Positions 52,624-60,702 of a DNA stretch of 64,000 nucleotides are shown here, one piece after another. The DNA is taken from positions 37,649 through 101,648 of the forward strand of contig CAYRNR010000009.1 in the NCBI GenBank assembly GCA_964425605.1, given 5' to 3'. The DNA comes from CAYRNR01 sp964425605 (GTDB taxonomy: Bacteria > Myxococcota_A > UBA796 > UBA9615 > CAYRNR01). The notes under the pieces are model-generated. The model did no database searches. It saw nothing but the letters and a program-made list of their open reading frames with translations, and had not been told where the DNA came from. Each line of letters starts with the position of its first letter. The stretch's first letter is position 1. Both the position numbers and the translations under genes were made by a program.

Positions 52624-53745
52624 TTAGTCGTCTGCGGCGGCGAATTCACGCACGAGGGGTTCCAGCAGCTCCGCGATGAAGCCGTGGCCGACCGGGTTGG
52701 GATGGCAGTCGTCGATGGACAGGGCAGGGGAGATGGGCTCGCGGTCGAGCACCGCGTACACCTCGTCGACGATGTACTGCTCACGGTCGGGCGCCGCGGG
52801 CGCGGTCAGCAGCACCTCGGGCTCCCCATCCTCGTAGCTCAGCAAGGTCTGGGAGCCGTCCCCGTGCTCGAGGACGAGGCCTCGTTGCCTCTCCACCGCG
52901 CGGAACTCGTCCTCCAGGTCCAGCCAGGGAACCCCGAGCCTCCGGGCCGCCTCGCGGACGACGTCTCCCATCCGAGGCGAGTCCGGGAAGGGGGAGAGGG
53001 TGTTGACCGGCGGGACGAGCAGCACGAGGCGCGCGCCGGCCTCGGAGCACGCGCGCTGCATCGCCTCGAGGTTACCGGCGAGGCGAGCCTCGGCGCTGCG
53101 GTACTGCGGTTCGCTCAGCCATAGCTTCGCCCGCGCCGGCTCGCTGCGCTCGGGCAGCGACAACATCTCGTTGACCCCGGTGCAGACGATCACCACGCCC
53201 GGCTGCATGGGGAGCACCCGGTTCTGGAGGTCCCACAGGGTCCGCGTCGAGTCGTGACCGGGGACACCGGCGTTGAGCACCTCGAACCCGGGCCCCAGCC
53301 GTTCGCCGAGCAGGTGCGGATAGGTCTCATCGTCTGCGACGCCGTACCCGAAGGTGATCGAGTCCCCCACCGCCGCGACCCGGACCACCCCGGCGGCCGG
53401 GGCGGGCGCGTACTCGCGGGTGCCCCGGAATCCGGCGGAGTTGGACGAGCACAGGAACGTCATCCGCCGGGTGATGCGCTCGGCGTACTGAGCCTCGTCG
53501 GGCCGGAACGGCAGCGGATGGGGCCTGGCCGGGATCACACCGCGGGCGTCGCGGAGGTTCTCGCGCAGCATCAGCGGACTCAGTCCCGGACCCCCCTCCA
53601 GGATGGGATCGGACTCCGATTTCGGTCCAGGGAGGTGCGGGCGCAGGAGCGAATAGAGGCCCCAGGCGATCCCGGCGCAGATCACGAGCATGGCCACCCA
53701 GCGGTAGGCTGGTCGAATGCGCAAGGTCCAGCGGATGACGGCCAT
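52624..53745 (-). CDS. Membrane-anchored SGNH/GDSL-family hydrolase
   Basis: This protein is 373 residues from ATG 53745. It has a basic start, then one transmembrane anchor (about 17-34). All SGNH blocks are intact: AAVGDSITFGYG (nucleophile Ser in GDS), NAGVPGHDS (block II), VIVCTGVNEM (block III Asn) and DDCHPNPVGH (Asp-x-x-His). The protein should be an extracytoplasmic esterase or acetyl transferase/hydrolase acting on envelope glycans or lipids. It is followed by the GT-C-like gene after 80 bases. It keeps the full GDS motif, unlike its counterpart at 42312. Confidence 0.87.
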   Translation of the reverse strand: MAVIRWTLRIRPAYRWVAMLVICAGIAWGLYSLLRPHLPGPKSESDPILEGGPGLSPLMLRENLRDARGVIPARPHPLPFRPDEAQYAERITRRMTFLCSSNSAGFRGTREYAPAPAAGVVRVAAVGDSITFGYGVADDETYPHLLGERLGPGFEVLNAGVPGHDSTRTLWDLQNRVLPMQPGVVIVCTGVNEMLSLPERSEPARAKLWLSEPQYRSAEARLAGNLEAMQRACSEAGARLVLLVPPVNTLSPFPDSPRMGDVVREAARRLGVPWLDLEDEFRAVERQRGLVLEHGDGSQTLLSYEDGEPEVLLTAPAAPDREQYIVDEVYAVLDREPISPALSIDDCHPNPVGHGFIAELLEPLVREFAAADD

Positions 53746-53882
53746 CTGGCCATCAGCGTAGGCAAATGGTGGGAGGCCAGCAAGGGCGCCCTTGCGCATT
53801 GCCGATCCGCGGTTCAGACTCTGCGCTCGGCGTCAGACGGCCGCGACCCCGGGGCCTGCACCGCCGGCAACCAGGAGATCCC

Positions 53883-54254
53883 ATGACCGACGACATGAAG
53901 CAGCTGCTCGACCAGATGAAGGTGGACCGCGACAACCTCTACCGCGAGGAGACGCTGACCGATCTCCGCGCGGCCACGATCCGGCACCTCGTGCCCATCA
54001 AGGCCGACGGCTCCGCCGACGGCATGCGATCCGAGATCTTCGTCGGTTCCACGCAGATCATGTCCCCCCAGGGCCCCCTGCCGATCCAGGCCGAGATCCC
54101 CGCCGCCAACCTCGGCGAGGCCATGGACAAGTTCCCCGCCGCCATGGAGAAGGCCGTCCAGGACCTCATCAAGCAGGCCGAGGACTACCGTCGCCAGGAG
54201 GCCTCCCGGATCGTGGTCCCGGGGCGCGACGATCCCAAGATCTTCGGCGGCTGA
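53883..54254 (+). CDS. Small conserved-looking cytoplasmic protein of unknown function
   Basis: This protein is 123 residues from ATG 53883 with a good AGGAG site 5 bases upstream. There is no signal peptide or membrane helix. The N-terminus is amphipathic helix (DMKQLLDQMKVDRDNLYREE). The centre is beta (TIRHLVPIKADG, RSEIFVGSTQIMS, PLPIQAEIPA) and the C-terminal half is a helix (AMDKFPAAMEKAVQDLIKQAEDYRRQEA) followed by IVVPGRDDPK. I do not recognise a family. It is a lone plus-strand gene between minus-strand neighbours, one of very few cytoplasmic proteins in this part of the window. Confidence 0.72.
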   Translation: MTDDMKQLLDQMKVDRDNLYREETLTDLRAATIRHLVPIKADGSADGMRSEIFVGSTQIMSPQGPLPIQAEIPAANLGEAMDKFPAAMEKAVQDLIKQAEDYRRQEASRIVVPGRDDPKIFGG

Positions 54255-54264
54255 TCGTCCCCTC

Positions 54265-55938
54265 TCAGCGGGCCGTCGCGGTCACCTCGTCGTACCTCCA
54301 CAGGGTGTCGTAGAGGGTGGGGTAGTAGTTCACCCGATACATGGTGTCGGCGTCGTTGACCACGTCGCAGGCGTACCGCCATCGCTCCTGGGCGCCGGGA
54401 TAGCTGATGTCGCCGATGAACGACGGCCGCGCCCAACCCGCCACGAACTGTACCGCGTCCCCACCCGGCGACAGGTCCGCGTCGCCGTCACCGCCCGAGA
54501 AGAAGTGCCCGGGTTCGGCCGGATCCGGCTCTCCGTACTCGAAGACGGGTGAGGCGCGCCGCGTCTGCTCGTCGATGGCGAACTCCACCACGCGGCTGTA
54601 GGTCGGGGCAGTCGAGACACCTCCGTCCTCGTCAGCCCTCACGTTGCCGTTGTCGAACACCAGGAAGCGGACGCGGGTGCCGGCGCGTTCCACCCACTCC
54701 GGGGCGTGCTGGTGGAAGAACCACTCCGTGGCCAGGAGCTCCGGGGACGTGGGATCGTCCAGATCCTCGACCAGCAGGAAGTCACCGCCGTAGCCGAGGC
54801 GCCACTCCACGGCATCCGTGGCCACGTCGATCTTGATCAACCAGTCCTGCCCTCGTGCGCTGATCCAGAAGAACTGACTGTCGTCTTCGTTCAGGCCGTG
54901 GAGGAGGGCGTTGGTGTGCATCCAGTCGACGGGATCGCTGCCGAGCGTCTCGCGGTCGTAGTCCAGCAGCGGATCGATGGGTACGCCGTCGCCCTGCGCG
55001 CCGTGGGCGCACCAGTCCCAGAGGACCTGGTCGGTCTCGGCGTCGAAGACGATGATGCCTCCTGCCTGCAGATTCACGCCCTGGACGTCGTCGGCGCACG
55101 CAGTGAGGAACGCCAGGGCGCCTTCCCACGGCCCCTCGGTGAGCTCGAGCACGTCGTGCATGTCGATCCAGTCGTGTTCGAAGCGAGTCAGACCGTCGAA
55201 GAACAGCGGCGGCCACTGCTCGACCAGCTCTCCCCGCGCGTCGAACCGCATCAGCATCGAGTCCGAGCTGCCGAGCCCGGCCCAGTCCCCAGATCGCAGG
55301 GGACGGAGCATCGATATCCCCAGGTTGTCCGGGTGCCGTATCTGGAACACGGGCACACCCCAGCGGTCGACGCAGTAGAACATCCAGTCCCCACCGCCAG
55401 GGACTCCGTGCGTGCACAGGGCCTCCTGGGAGTCGAACTCGGACTCGGCCACGCCGAACTCGACCCAGCACGAGGGCCAGTCGCCCGGGAGCGGTTCGGT
55501 GGTGAAGGCCGCGGTCCCGGTGGACCAGGAATCCACGCCATCCGTGGCGACCACTCGAAGTTCGTAGTCCAGCTCGGCGCGCAGACCGAGGACCAGGATC
55601 TCTTCGAGTTGCCCCGCGGTCAGCGAGACCTCGGGCGTCGCCAGATCCAACGAACCGACCTCGCCGTACTCGACCACCGCGGTGAGATCTCGGCCCGCGG
55701 TGACCTCGACCAGGGCGCTGAAGGGGTTGTGGGGATTGCTGTCCACGGTCATGGACAGCACGTCGCCCGATCCCGAGTCGTCGTCGTCCGCCGGTGTGGC
55801 GTCGTCGTCGTCCGTCTGGGTGGTGTCGTCGTCGTCCGCCTGCGTGGCGTCGTCGTCATCCGGCGGGTCGAAGCCGTCGCGATCTCCCGGACAGCCGACG
55901 AGCCAGCACAGCGACAAGATCCACAGGGTGCGGGCCAT
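54265..55938 (-). CDS. Arylsulfotransferase-like lipoprotein with poly-Asp spacer (tandem copy 2)
   Basis: This protein is 557 residues from ATG 55938 (lipobox LVGC, Cys 16). The spacer consists of repeated DDDDATQ/DDDDSG units encoded by GAC runs. A fibronectin-like domain (about 60-150, FSALVEVTAGRDLTAVVEYGE) precedes an ASST-type beta-propeller: MLRPLRSGDWAGLG, DWIDMHDVLEL, IIVFDAETDQVLWDW, DWMHTNALLHGL, FFWISARGQDWLIKID, HQHAPEWVE and FLVFDNGNVRA. Conserved His residues of the last four mark the active centre of the family. It is 75 bases downstream of its paralogue at 56014, with which it aligns throughout. Acceptor unknown. Confidence 0.84.
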   Translation of the reverse strand: MARTLWILSLCWLVGCPGDRDGFDPPDDDDATQADDDDTTQTDDDDATPADDDDSGSGDVLSMTVDSNPHNPFSALVEVTAGRDLTAVVEYGEVGSLDLATPEVSLTAGQLEEILVLGLRAELDYELRVVATDGVDSWSTGTAAFTTEPLPGDWPSCWVEFGVAESEFDSQEALCTHGVPGGGDWMFYCVDRWGVPVFQIRHPDNLGISMLRPLRSGDWAGLGSSDSMLMRFDARGELVEQWPPLFFDGLTRFEHDWIDMHDVLELTEGPWEGALAFLTACADDVQGVNLQAGGIIVFDAETDQVLWDWCAHGAQGDGVPIDPLLDYDRETLGSDPVDWMHTNALLHGLNEDDSQFFWISARGQDWLIKIDVATDAVEWRLGYGGDFLLVEDLDDPTSPELLATEWFFHQHAPEWVERAGTRVRFLVFDNGNVRADEDGGVSTAPTYSRVVEFAIDEQTRRASPVFEYGEPDPAEPGHFFSGGDGDADLSPGGDAVQFVAGWARPSFIGDISYPGAQERWRYACDVVNDADTMYRVNYYPTLYDTLWRYDEVTATAR

Positions 55939-56013
55939 GACCAAGCCTCTCTCCCCCCTTTTCGACAGTATCAAGTGACGGGCGAAGAGACCATCTGGGA
56001 ACAGACTCGGGGC

Positions 56014-57684
56014 CTACTGGATCGTGTCGTAGAGCGTCTCGAAGGTGTTCACGCGGTAGATCCCGGAGCCTTCGTTCGGGAGCATGCAGCTGAACTGCCA
56101 TCGCGGGAACGCGTCGGGATAGGCGATGTCCGCCAGGAAGGATGGGGCCTCGAAACCCGCGGCGATCATCACGCCGTCCCCCGCCGGGAGCATGTCGGCG
56201 TCGCCGTTTCCAGCGGAGTAGAAGTGAAGGGGCTGGTCCTCTTCCCGGTCGCCGAACTCGAAGACGACCGATGCGCGCATGGTCTCCTCGTCCATCTCGA
56301 ACTCCACGATCCGGCTGTACGGTGGAGCCCCGGACAGCTCGCCCTCGTCCGTGGCCCTCACGTTGCCGTTGTCGAAGATCAGGAACCGCGTTCGGGAGTC
56401 CTGGCGGGAGGTCCACTCGGGCGCGTGGGGGTGGAAGAACCACTCCCCGTGCGGCAGGGCAGGGGAGGAGGGATCGTCCAGATCCTCGACCAGGTCGAAG
56501 TCCCCACCGAATCCGAGACGCCAGACCACCCCGTCGGTGTCCACGTCGACCTTGATCACCCAGTCCTGGGAGCGGGCGCTGATCCAGAAGAACTGCCCGC
56601 CTTCGTCGTCGAGCCCGTGGAGCAGGGCGTTGCCGTGTATCCAGTCCGGGTTGCTCTCCCCGAGGGTCTGGCGATCGTAGTCCAGCAGGGGATCGATGGG
56701 GGTCTCGTCGGCCAGCTCTCCGTGGGGGCTCCAGTCCCACAGGACCTGGCCCGTCCAGGGATCGAAGACGAGGATGCCCTCACCGTCCCTGCTGCTCCCA
56801 TCGACCACGTCGTTGCATCGGGTCAGGACGGCCACGGCGCCCGCCCACGGCCCTTCGGTGAGGTTCAGTACCTCGTGCCAGTCGAGGTCGTAGTGCACGA
56901 AGCGGGTGTTTTCGGCGAAGTCGTCGATGACCCACTCCTGGATCATCTCGCCGCGCTCGTCGAGCAGTAGCACGCTCGGCTCGTACCCCGTCGTGGAGAT
57001 CCATCCTCCCCCTGGCATGACGTGCAGGCAGGGGATCTGCATTCCCTCGGGGTGTCGGAAGATCAGGACGACCTCGCCCCAGCGATCGACGCAGTAGTAC
57101 AGGTTCATGTTCTCGTCATCGACGCCGTGGGTGCAGATTGCCTCTTGCCGATGGAACGACTCTTCGGGCACCCCGAACTCGACCTCGCAGTCGCGCCAGG
57201 TGCCGGGCTGCGCCTCGGTCGTGAAATCCGGCGCCTCGAGGGTCCAGGCGTGGGTCCCGTCCGTGGCACTCACCTGGAGGCCGTACTGCCTGTCCTCCCG
57301 CAACCCGATCACGAGCATCTCGGTCTCCACCCCTGCGGAGACGGATCGGGCCGGCGTGGCGAGATCGAACGCGTCCCCTTCGCCGTACTCCACTTGCGCG
57401 GTCACGTCGCGGTCGAGGGTCATCCGAACGACGGCACTGAGGGGATTGAAGGGGTTGTCCTCGACCCGGATGTCGCCGAGGAGCTCGACGTCGTCGTCGC
57501 CCGCACCGCTGTCGTCGTCGTCGTCCAGATCGTCGTCGTCGTCGAGAACGTCGTCGTCGTCCACGACGTCGTCGTCGGAGCTGAACTCTTCCGGCTGCAT
57601 CGGGCACCCGAGAAACAACAGCACGCATGTCCCAGCGAACGTCGTCGAGAATCGTGTCAGGTGGCTCTCCACGCGTATTCCCAT
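56014..57684 (-). CDS. Arylsulfotransferase-like lipoprotein with poly-Asp spacer (tandem copy 1)
   Basis: This 556-residue protein has lipobox LFLGC (Cys about 27) and then about 40 residues of DDDDV/DDDDL spacer. It has the same domain order as the downstream paralogue: fibronectin-like (LSAVVRMTLDRDVTAQVEYGE), then propeller with DLDWHEVLNL, ILVFDPWTGQVLWDW, DWIHGNALLHGL, FFWISARSQDWVIKVD, HPHAPEWTS and FLIFDNGNVRA. Identity with copy 2 is high in these blocks and low in the spacer and in the HQ versus HP detail, so the duplication is old enough to have diverged. The start at 57684 gives a signal peptide with Arg at 4 and 11. It faces the poly-Asp lipoprotein gene at 57807 across 122 bases. 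Confidence 0.84.
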   Translation of the reverse strand: MGIRVESHLTRFSTTFAGTCVLLFLGCPMQPEEFSSDDDVVDDDDVLDDDDDLDDDDDSGAGDDDVELLGDIRVEDNPFNPLSAVVRMTLDRDVTAQVEYGEGDAFDLATPARSVSAGVETEMLVIGLREDRQYGLQVSATDGTHAWTLEAPDFTTEAQPGTWRDCEVEFGVPEESFHRQEAICTHGVDDENMNLYYCVDRWGEVVLIFRHPEGMQIPCLHVMPGGGWISTTGYEPSVLLLDERGEMIQEWVIDDFAENTRFVHYDLDWHEVLNLTEGPWAGAVAVLTRCNDVVDGSSRDGEGILVFDPWTGQVLWDWSPHGELADETPIDPLLDYDRQTLGESNPDWIHGNALLHGLDDEGGQFFWISARSQDWVIKVDVDTDGVVWRLGFGGDFDLVEDLDDPSSPALPHGEWFFHPHAPEWTSRQDSRTRFLIFDNGNVRATDEGELSGAPPYSRIVEFEMDEETMRASVVFEFGDREEDQPLHFYSAGNGDADMLPAGDGVMIAAGFEAPSFLADIAYPDAFPRWQFSCMLPNEGSGIYRVNTFETLYDTIQ

Positions 57685-57806
57685 GGCGCTCGATCATAAC
57701 CCATGTCCCCTGCACCATCGAAGGGACCGGCATCGTCCGCGCGGGGTCGTCTCGGCTGGCACCTTTTACCATGCACCGATACGCTGTTGCACTCGAGGAG
57801 GCCGAG

Positions 57807-58268
57807 ATGCTGTACATGGGTTCGAGGCTGTTTCTGGCTGTGGCTGCGATGACGTTGGTGGCCGCGGGCTGTGGCCGTCCGGTGGTTCGGATCTGCGAGG
57901 AGAAGGCAGCCTGCGAGGGATACAGCGAGCAGGAGCAGGAGCAGTGCGAGGAGCAACTGGTCATCCAGGGGGACCAGGCGGGTGCCATGGACTGCTCGAG
58001 CGAGTGGGACGCCTTCCTGGACTGCGGCGAGAATCAGGGCACCTGTGAGGACGGTGAGTGGTCGTTCGGCGACCTGTGCGCAACGGAGGAGGCGGCGTAC
58101 CTGGGGTGCCTGGGTGTGGTACCACCCGGTGACGACGACGACTCCGCCGGTTCCGGTGACGACGACGACTCTGCTGCGCCCGGCGACGATGACGACTCGG
58201 CTGCGCCCGGCGACGACGACGACTCCGCGGTTCCCGGCGACGACGACGACAGCGCCGCGATTCCCTGA
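57807..58268 (+). CDS. Small Cys-rich lipoprotein ending in DDDDSA repeats, probably truncated by a frameshift
   Basis: This protein is 153 residues from ATG 57807 (GAGGAG 6 bases upstream). Lipobox VAAGC (Cys about 22), then a Cys-rich helical domain (eight Cys between 29 and 101: ICEEKAACEGYSEQEQEQCEEQ, CSSEW, DCGENQGTC, LCATEEA, LGCLG) of the kind found in short myxobacterial lipoproteins. Five GDDDDSA units follow and the frame stops at once. In the other poly-Asp lipoproteins of the window such a spacer is followed by a folded domain. Coding-like sequence does continue in another frame, so the domain was probably lost to a one-base deletion. The protein as it stands would be a lipid-anchored domain with a bare acidic tail. 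Confidence 0.72.
   Translation: MLYMGSRLFLAVAAMTLVAAGCGRPVVRICEEKAACEGYSEQEQEQCEEQLVIQGDQAGAMDCSSEWDAFLDCGENQGTCEDGEWSFGDLCATEEAAYLGCLGVVPPGDDDDSAGSGDDDDSAAPGDDDDSAAPGDDDDSAVPGDDDDSAAIP
58128..58262 (+). repeat. Five copies of a 27-base repeat encoding GDDDDSAAP
   Basis: The units start with GG(T/C)GAC and differ at a few third positions and in the last two residues (GS, AP, AP, VP, AI). This GAC-rich tract is a likely place for slippage and adjoins the frameshift. Confidence 0.85.
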
Positions 58269-58444
58269 CCTGCGACGTCACGATGGCGGGGTCGTTTCGA
58301 GGCCCGCACACGGCGGTGCCCACGGGGCTCTTCGAGACCCAGGCGTTCTCCATCGCGGTCGCCGATTCCTAGGACATACCCGACATGGTGGGCGTGCTGG
58401 CCGAGGACGAGGTCGGCTTCGACCTGGTCGGGATCCGCACCTGA
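58259..58444 (+). pseudogene. Frameshifted and amber-interrupted remnant of the C-terminal domain of the preceding gene
   Basis: In the frame beginning at 58271 the sequence reads CDVTMAGSFRG, a TGLFETQAFSIAVADS strand pattern, then TAG (58370-58372), then DIPDMVGVLAEDEVGFDLVG and TGA at 58442. Third positions are almost all G or C, as in real genes here. Adding one base near 58266 would join it to the DDDDSA spacer, and TAG differs by one base from CAG. Two lesions suggest decay rather than a single read error. Confidence 0.55.
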
Positions 58445-58463
58445 CGTCTGTCCCACAGGAGCG

Positions 58464-60509
58464 TCATCGCGTCCCTGCGAGCTGCGGGCACTCGGGCAGG
58501 CGCGGCGCGTAGCGCTCCTGTCGTGTCTCGGCGGGTCCCTCGTGGTACCCCTTCTGCCCGAGGATGTGCTGGACGAGGGCCGCCTCCAGGGCGATCGCCA
58601 GGGGGTCGCCCTCGCGCCACAGGTCCTCCATTTCGCCCGGATCGCGGGAGAGGTCGTACAGGTGGGTCGTGCCCTCGTTGAAGTCGGCCACGAGCTTGTG
58701 GGGCCAGCAGATGATGGCGTCCTGATTCTGGATTCCCTGGATCGTGGCCAGCACCGCGCCACGGCTCTCCGCAGGAGCGAGCGCGTCGTGTCCCTGGAAG
58801 GCCGGGTGGGGTGGGATGTCGAGCAATCCCAGGATCGTGGGTTGGAGATCCAGCAGCGACACGGGGCGCTCGTCGATGCCCGATTCGAGCGCCTCCGGCC
58901 AGTGGATCAGCAGCGGCACGCGCACCTCCGCGTCGTACAGCGTGGTGCCGTGGGTCACGTGACCGTGCTCGCCGAACAGCTCGCCGTGGTCCGGAGCGAT
59001 CACCCACAGCGTGTCGTCGAGCTGATCCGTGTGCTCGAGCCACTCCTGGATACGGCCGACCTGCTCGTCCACGTACAGCAGGGCGTTGTCGTACCGGTTG
59101 ACCACCACGTCGCGCTCCTCCTCGGGCCACGACAGGAAGCCGAAGCGGTCGGGATCCGGATCCGCCGGTCGGTAGGGCCCTTCCCAACCGGGAGCCGGCT
59201 CGTAGGGGTGGTGGGTCCGCTGGAGGTTGACGTAGACGGCCCAGGGAGCGTCCCGTGGCTGCTCCAGCCAGCGGATGAGGACGTCCGTGGTCACGCGGTC
59301 CGGGAGCTTGGCGTTCTCCCCCGTGCCGAGGTGGGGCCCGGGGTGCTCGTTGGAGTCCAGGAACGTCGTGGGTGTGCCGGTGTCCTGGAATCGCCGCATG
59401 CCGCCCCAGTGTTCGTTCTGACTCGACACTGTGGCCGTGTCGTACCCCAGCTGGTGGAACACATCGTGGAACAGGACGCGCGGGTAGTTCAGCGCCTGGT
59501 GGGTGTTGAGGTGGGACGTTCGGCGCGGGTGTAGCGAGGACAGCATCGACGTCTGCGCGTAGTGGGACAGGGTGGACGTCGCCCAGACACGTTCGAAGCG
59601 CAGCGACCGGGACGCCAGCGCGTCGAGGTTCGGGGTCACTGCTCGTGGGTACCCCTGGTAGCCCACGTGACCGTGGGAGATGGATTCGAGCATCAGCAGG
59701 ATCACGTTGGGACGAGGGCCGCTCCGGCCGGCGAGATCCATCTGCCACTGCGCGCCCTCGGTGAGCGGAGGGCCTGTGCGTGGGTCGACGCTCCGGCCCG
59801 AGATGGCCCCGTCGCCCGGTAGGACCAGGGACTGCAGGAGCGTCACCTCGAGGCTGCCGGTGCGGATCTGGCGTCCCAGCCCCGACGTGCTCTGCGGGAC
59901 CAGGACGAGGGCGCAGCCCAGGACGGCCGCTGCCGACAGCGCCAGCGTGGTGCGCGGGCGCGGCCTGGCTTCACCGGTGGCGGCGAGTCGCAAGGCGAAC
60001 ACGACCACGACGGCGAGCACCACGCTGGCCGCGGACAGCACGATGATCCGGGAGCTGTACCCCACCAGGGATGCGTGGAACACCTGGTCCGGGTCGCTCG
60101 CGAAGATGCGCAGCGCCGACGCGTCGGGCCACGCGCCGGTGAACTGGCGAATCCCGGTGGCCACGGCCTTCGAGAATGCCAGCAGCGCCAGCCCGCCGCA
60201 GCTGGCCACCGCCGCGACGACGCCCCGTCGCTCCAACCAGACCAGGGAGATCCCGGCCAGCCCGATCCCTCCCAAGAGGCATGTCCACACCGCCGCTCCC
60301 AGCAACAGCGCGATCGCGGTCGCCAGGGGGCCTACGCCGGCCGTCCCGTCCAGGCCCACGATCATGGACGCGCCGGTGCCGAGGGCGCCCAGCGCGGCAC
60401 CGGCGATCAGGTGGGCCCTGATCCACGCTCCGGGGCTCACACGGCTCTTGCGGTCGTCCATGAGCGCCGCCAGGCAGGCAGACACACGTTCTCGAGTCGT
60501 CGAGGCCAT
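58464..60509 (-). CDS. Membrane-embedded sulfatase-superfamily hydrolase (LtaS/phosphoethanolamine-transferase-like)
   Basis: This protein is 681 residues from ATG 60509. Five hydrophobic helices occupy residues about 30-270. The C-terminal extracytoplasmic alkaline-phosphatase-fold domain (about 300-650) shows NVILLMLESISHGH (metal Glu/Asp start), the nucleophile segment TSTLSHYAQTSMLS with Thr rather than Cys, WVIAPDHGELFGEHG (metal ligands) and HGTTLYDAEVRVPL. The layout (five helices plus soluble domain, Thr nucleophile) is that of lipoteichoic acid synthase and phosphoethanolamine/phosphoglycerol transferases, so head-group transfer to envelope lipids or glycans is the best guess. It is divergent from the alpha/beta hydrolase gene across 193 bases. 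Confidence 0.8.
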   Translation of the reverse strand: MASTTRERVSACLAALMDDRKSRVSPGAWIRAHLIAGAALGALGTGASMIVGLDGTAGVGPLATAIALLLGAAVWTCLLGGIGLAGISLVWLERRGVVAAVASCGGLALLAFSKAVATGIRQFTGAWPDASALRIFASDPDQVFHASLVGYSSRIIVLSAASVVLAVVVVFALRLAATGEARPRPRTTLALSAAAVLGCALVLVPQSTSGLGRQIRTGSLEVTLLQSLVLPGDGAISGRSVDPRTGPPLTEGAQWQMDLAGRSGPRPNVILLMLESISHGHVGYQGYPRAVTPNLDALASRSLRFERVWATSTLSHYAQTSMLSSLHPRRTSHLNTHQALNYPRVLFHDVFHQLGYDTATVSSQNEHWGGMRRFQDTGTPTTFLDSNEHPGPHLGTGENAKLPDRVTTDVLIRWLEQPRDAPWAVYVNLQRTHHPYEPAPGWEGPYRPADPDPDRFGFLSWPEEERDVVVNRYDNALLYVDEQVGRIQEWLEHTDQLDDTLWVIAPDHGELFGEHGHVTHGTTLYDAEVRVPLLIHWPEALESGIDERPVSLLDLQPTILGLLDIPPHPAFQGHDALAPAESRGAVLATIQGIQNQDAIICWPHKLVADFNEGTTHLYDLSRDPGEMEDLWREGDPLAIALEAALVQHILGQKGYHEGPAETRQERYAPRLPECPQLAGTR

Positions 60510-60702
60510 ACGAGTCGGCTTTCGGGCGGAAGGAAGGACCGGGGACCGGCACCTACATGCTAGAGAATACCAGCCACCCAGACCCCGTTCAACGAACGCA
60601 GCAGGTCCACGGTCGATGGACTGCGTCGGGCCAGCCCGGCCCCGGCAGGTGCAGCCCGTATCCCGTGACGATGAGTGGTATCGTCGCTTCGAAGGAGTTC
60701 CG

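Noticed and set aside
58370..58372. The in-frame TAG as a pyrrolysine codon
   Set aside because: There is no methylamine methyltransferase-like context, and a frameshift just upstream already breaks the gene. Decay is simpler.
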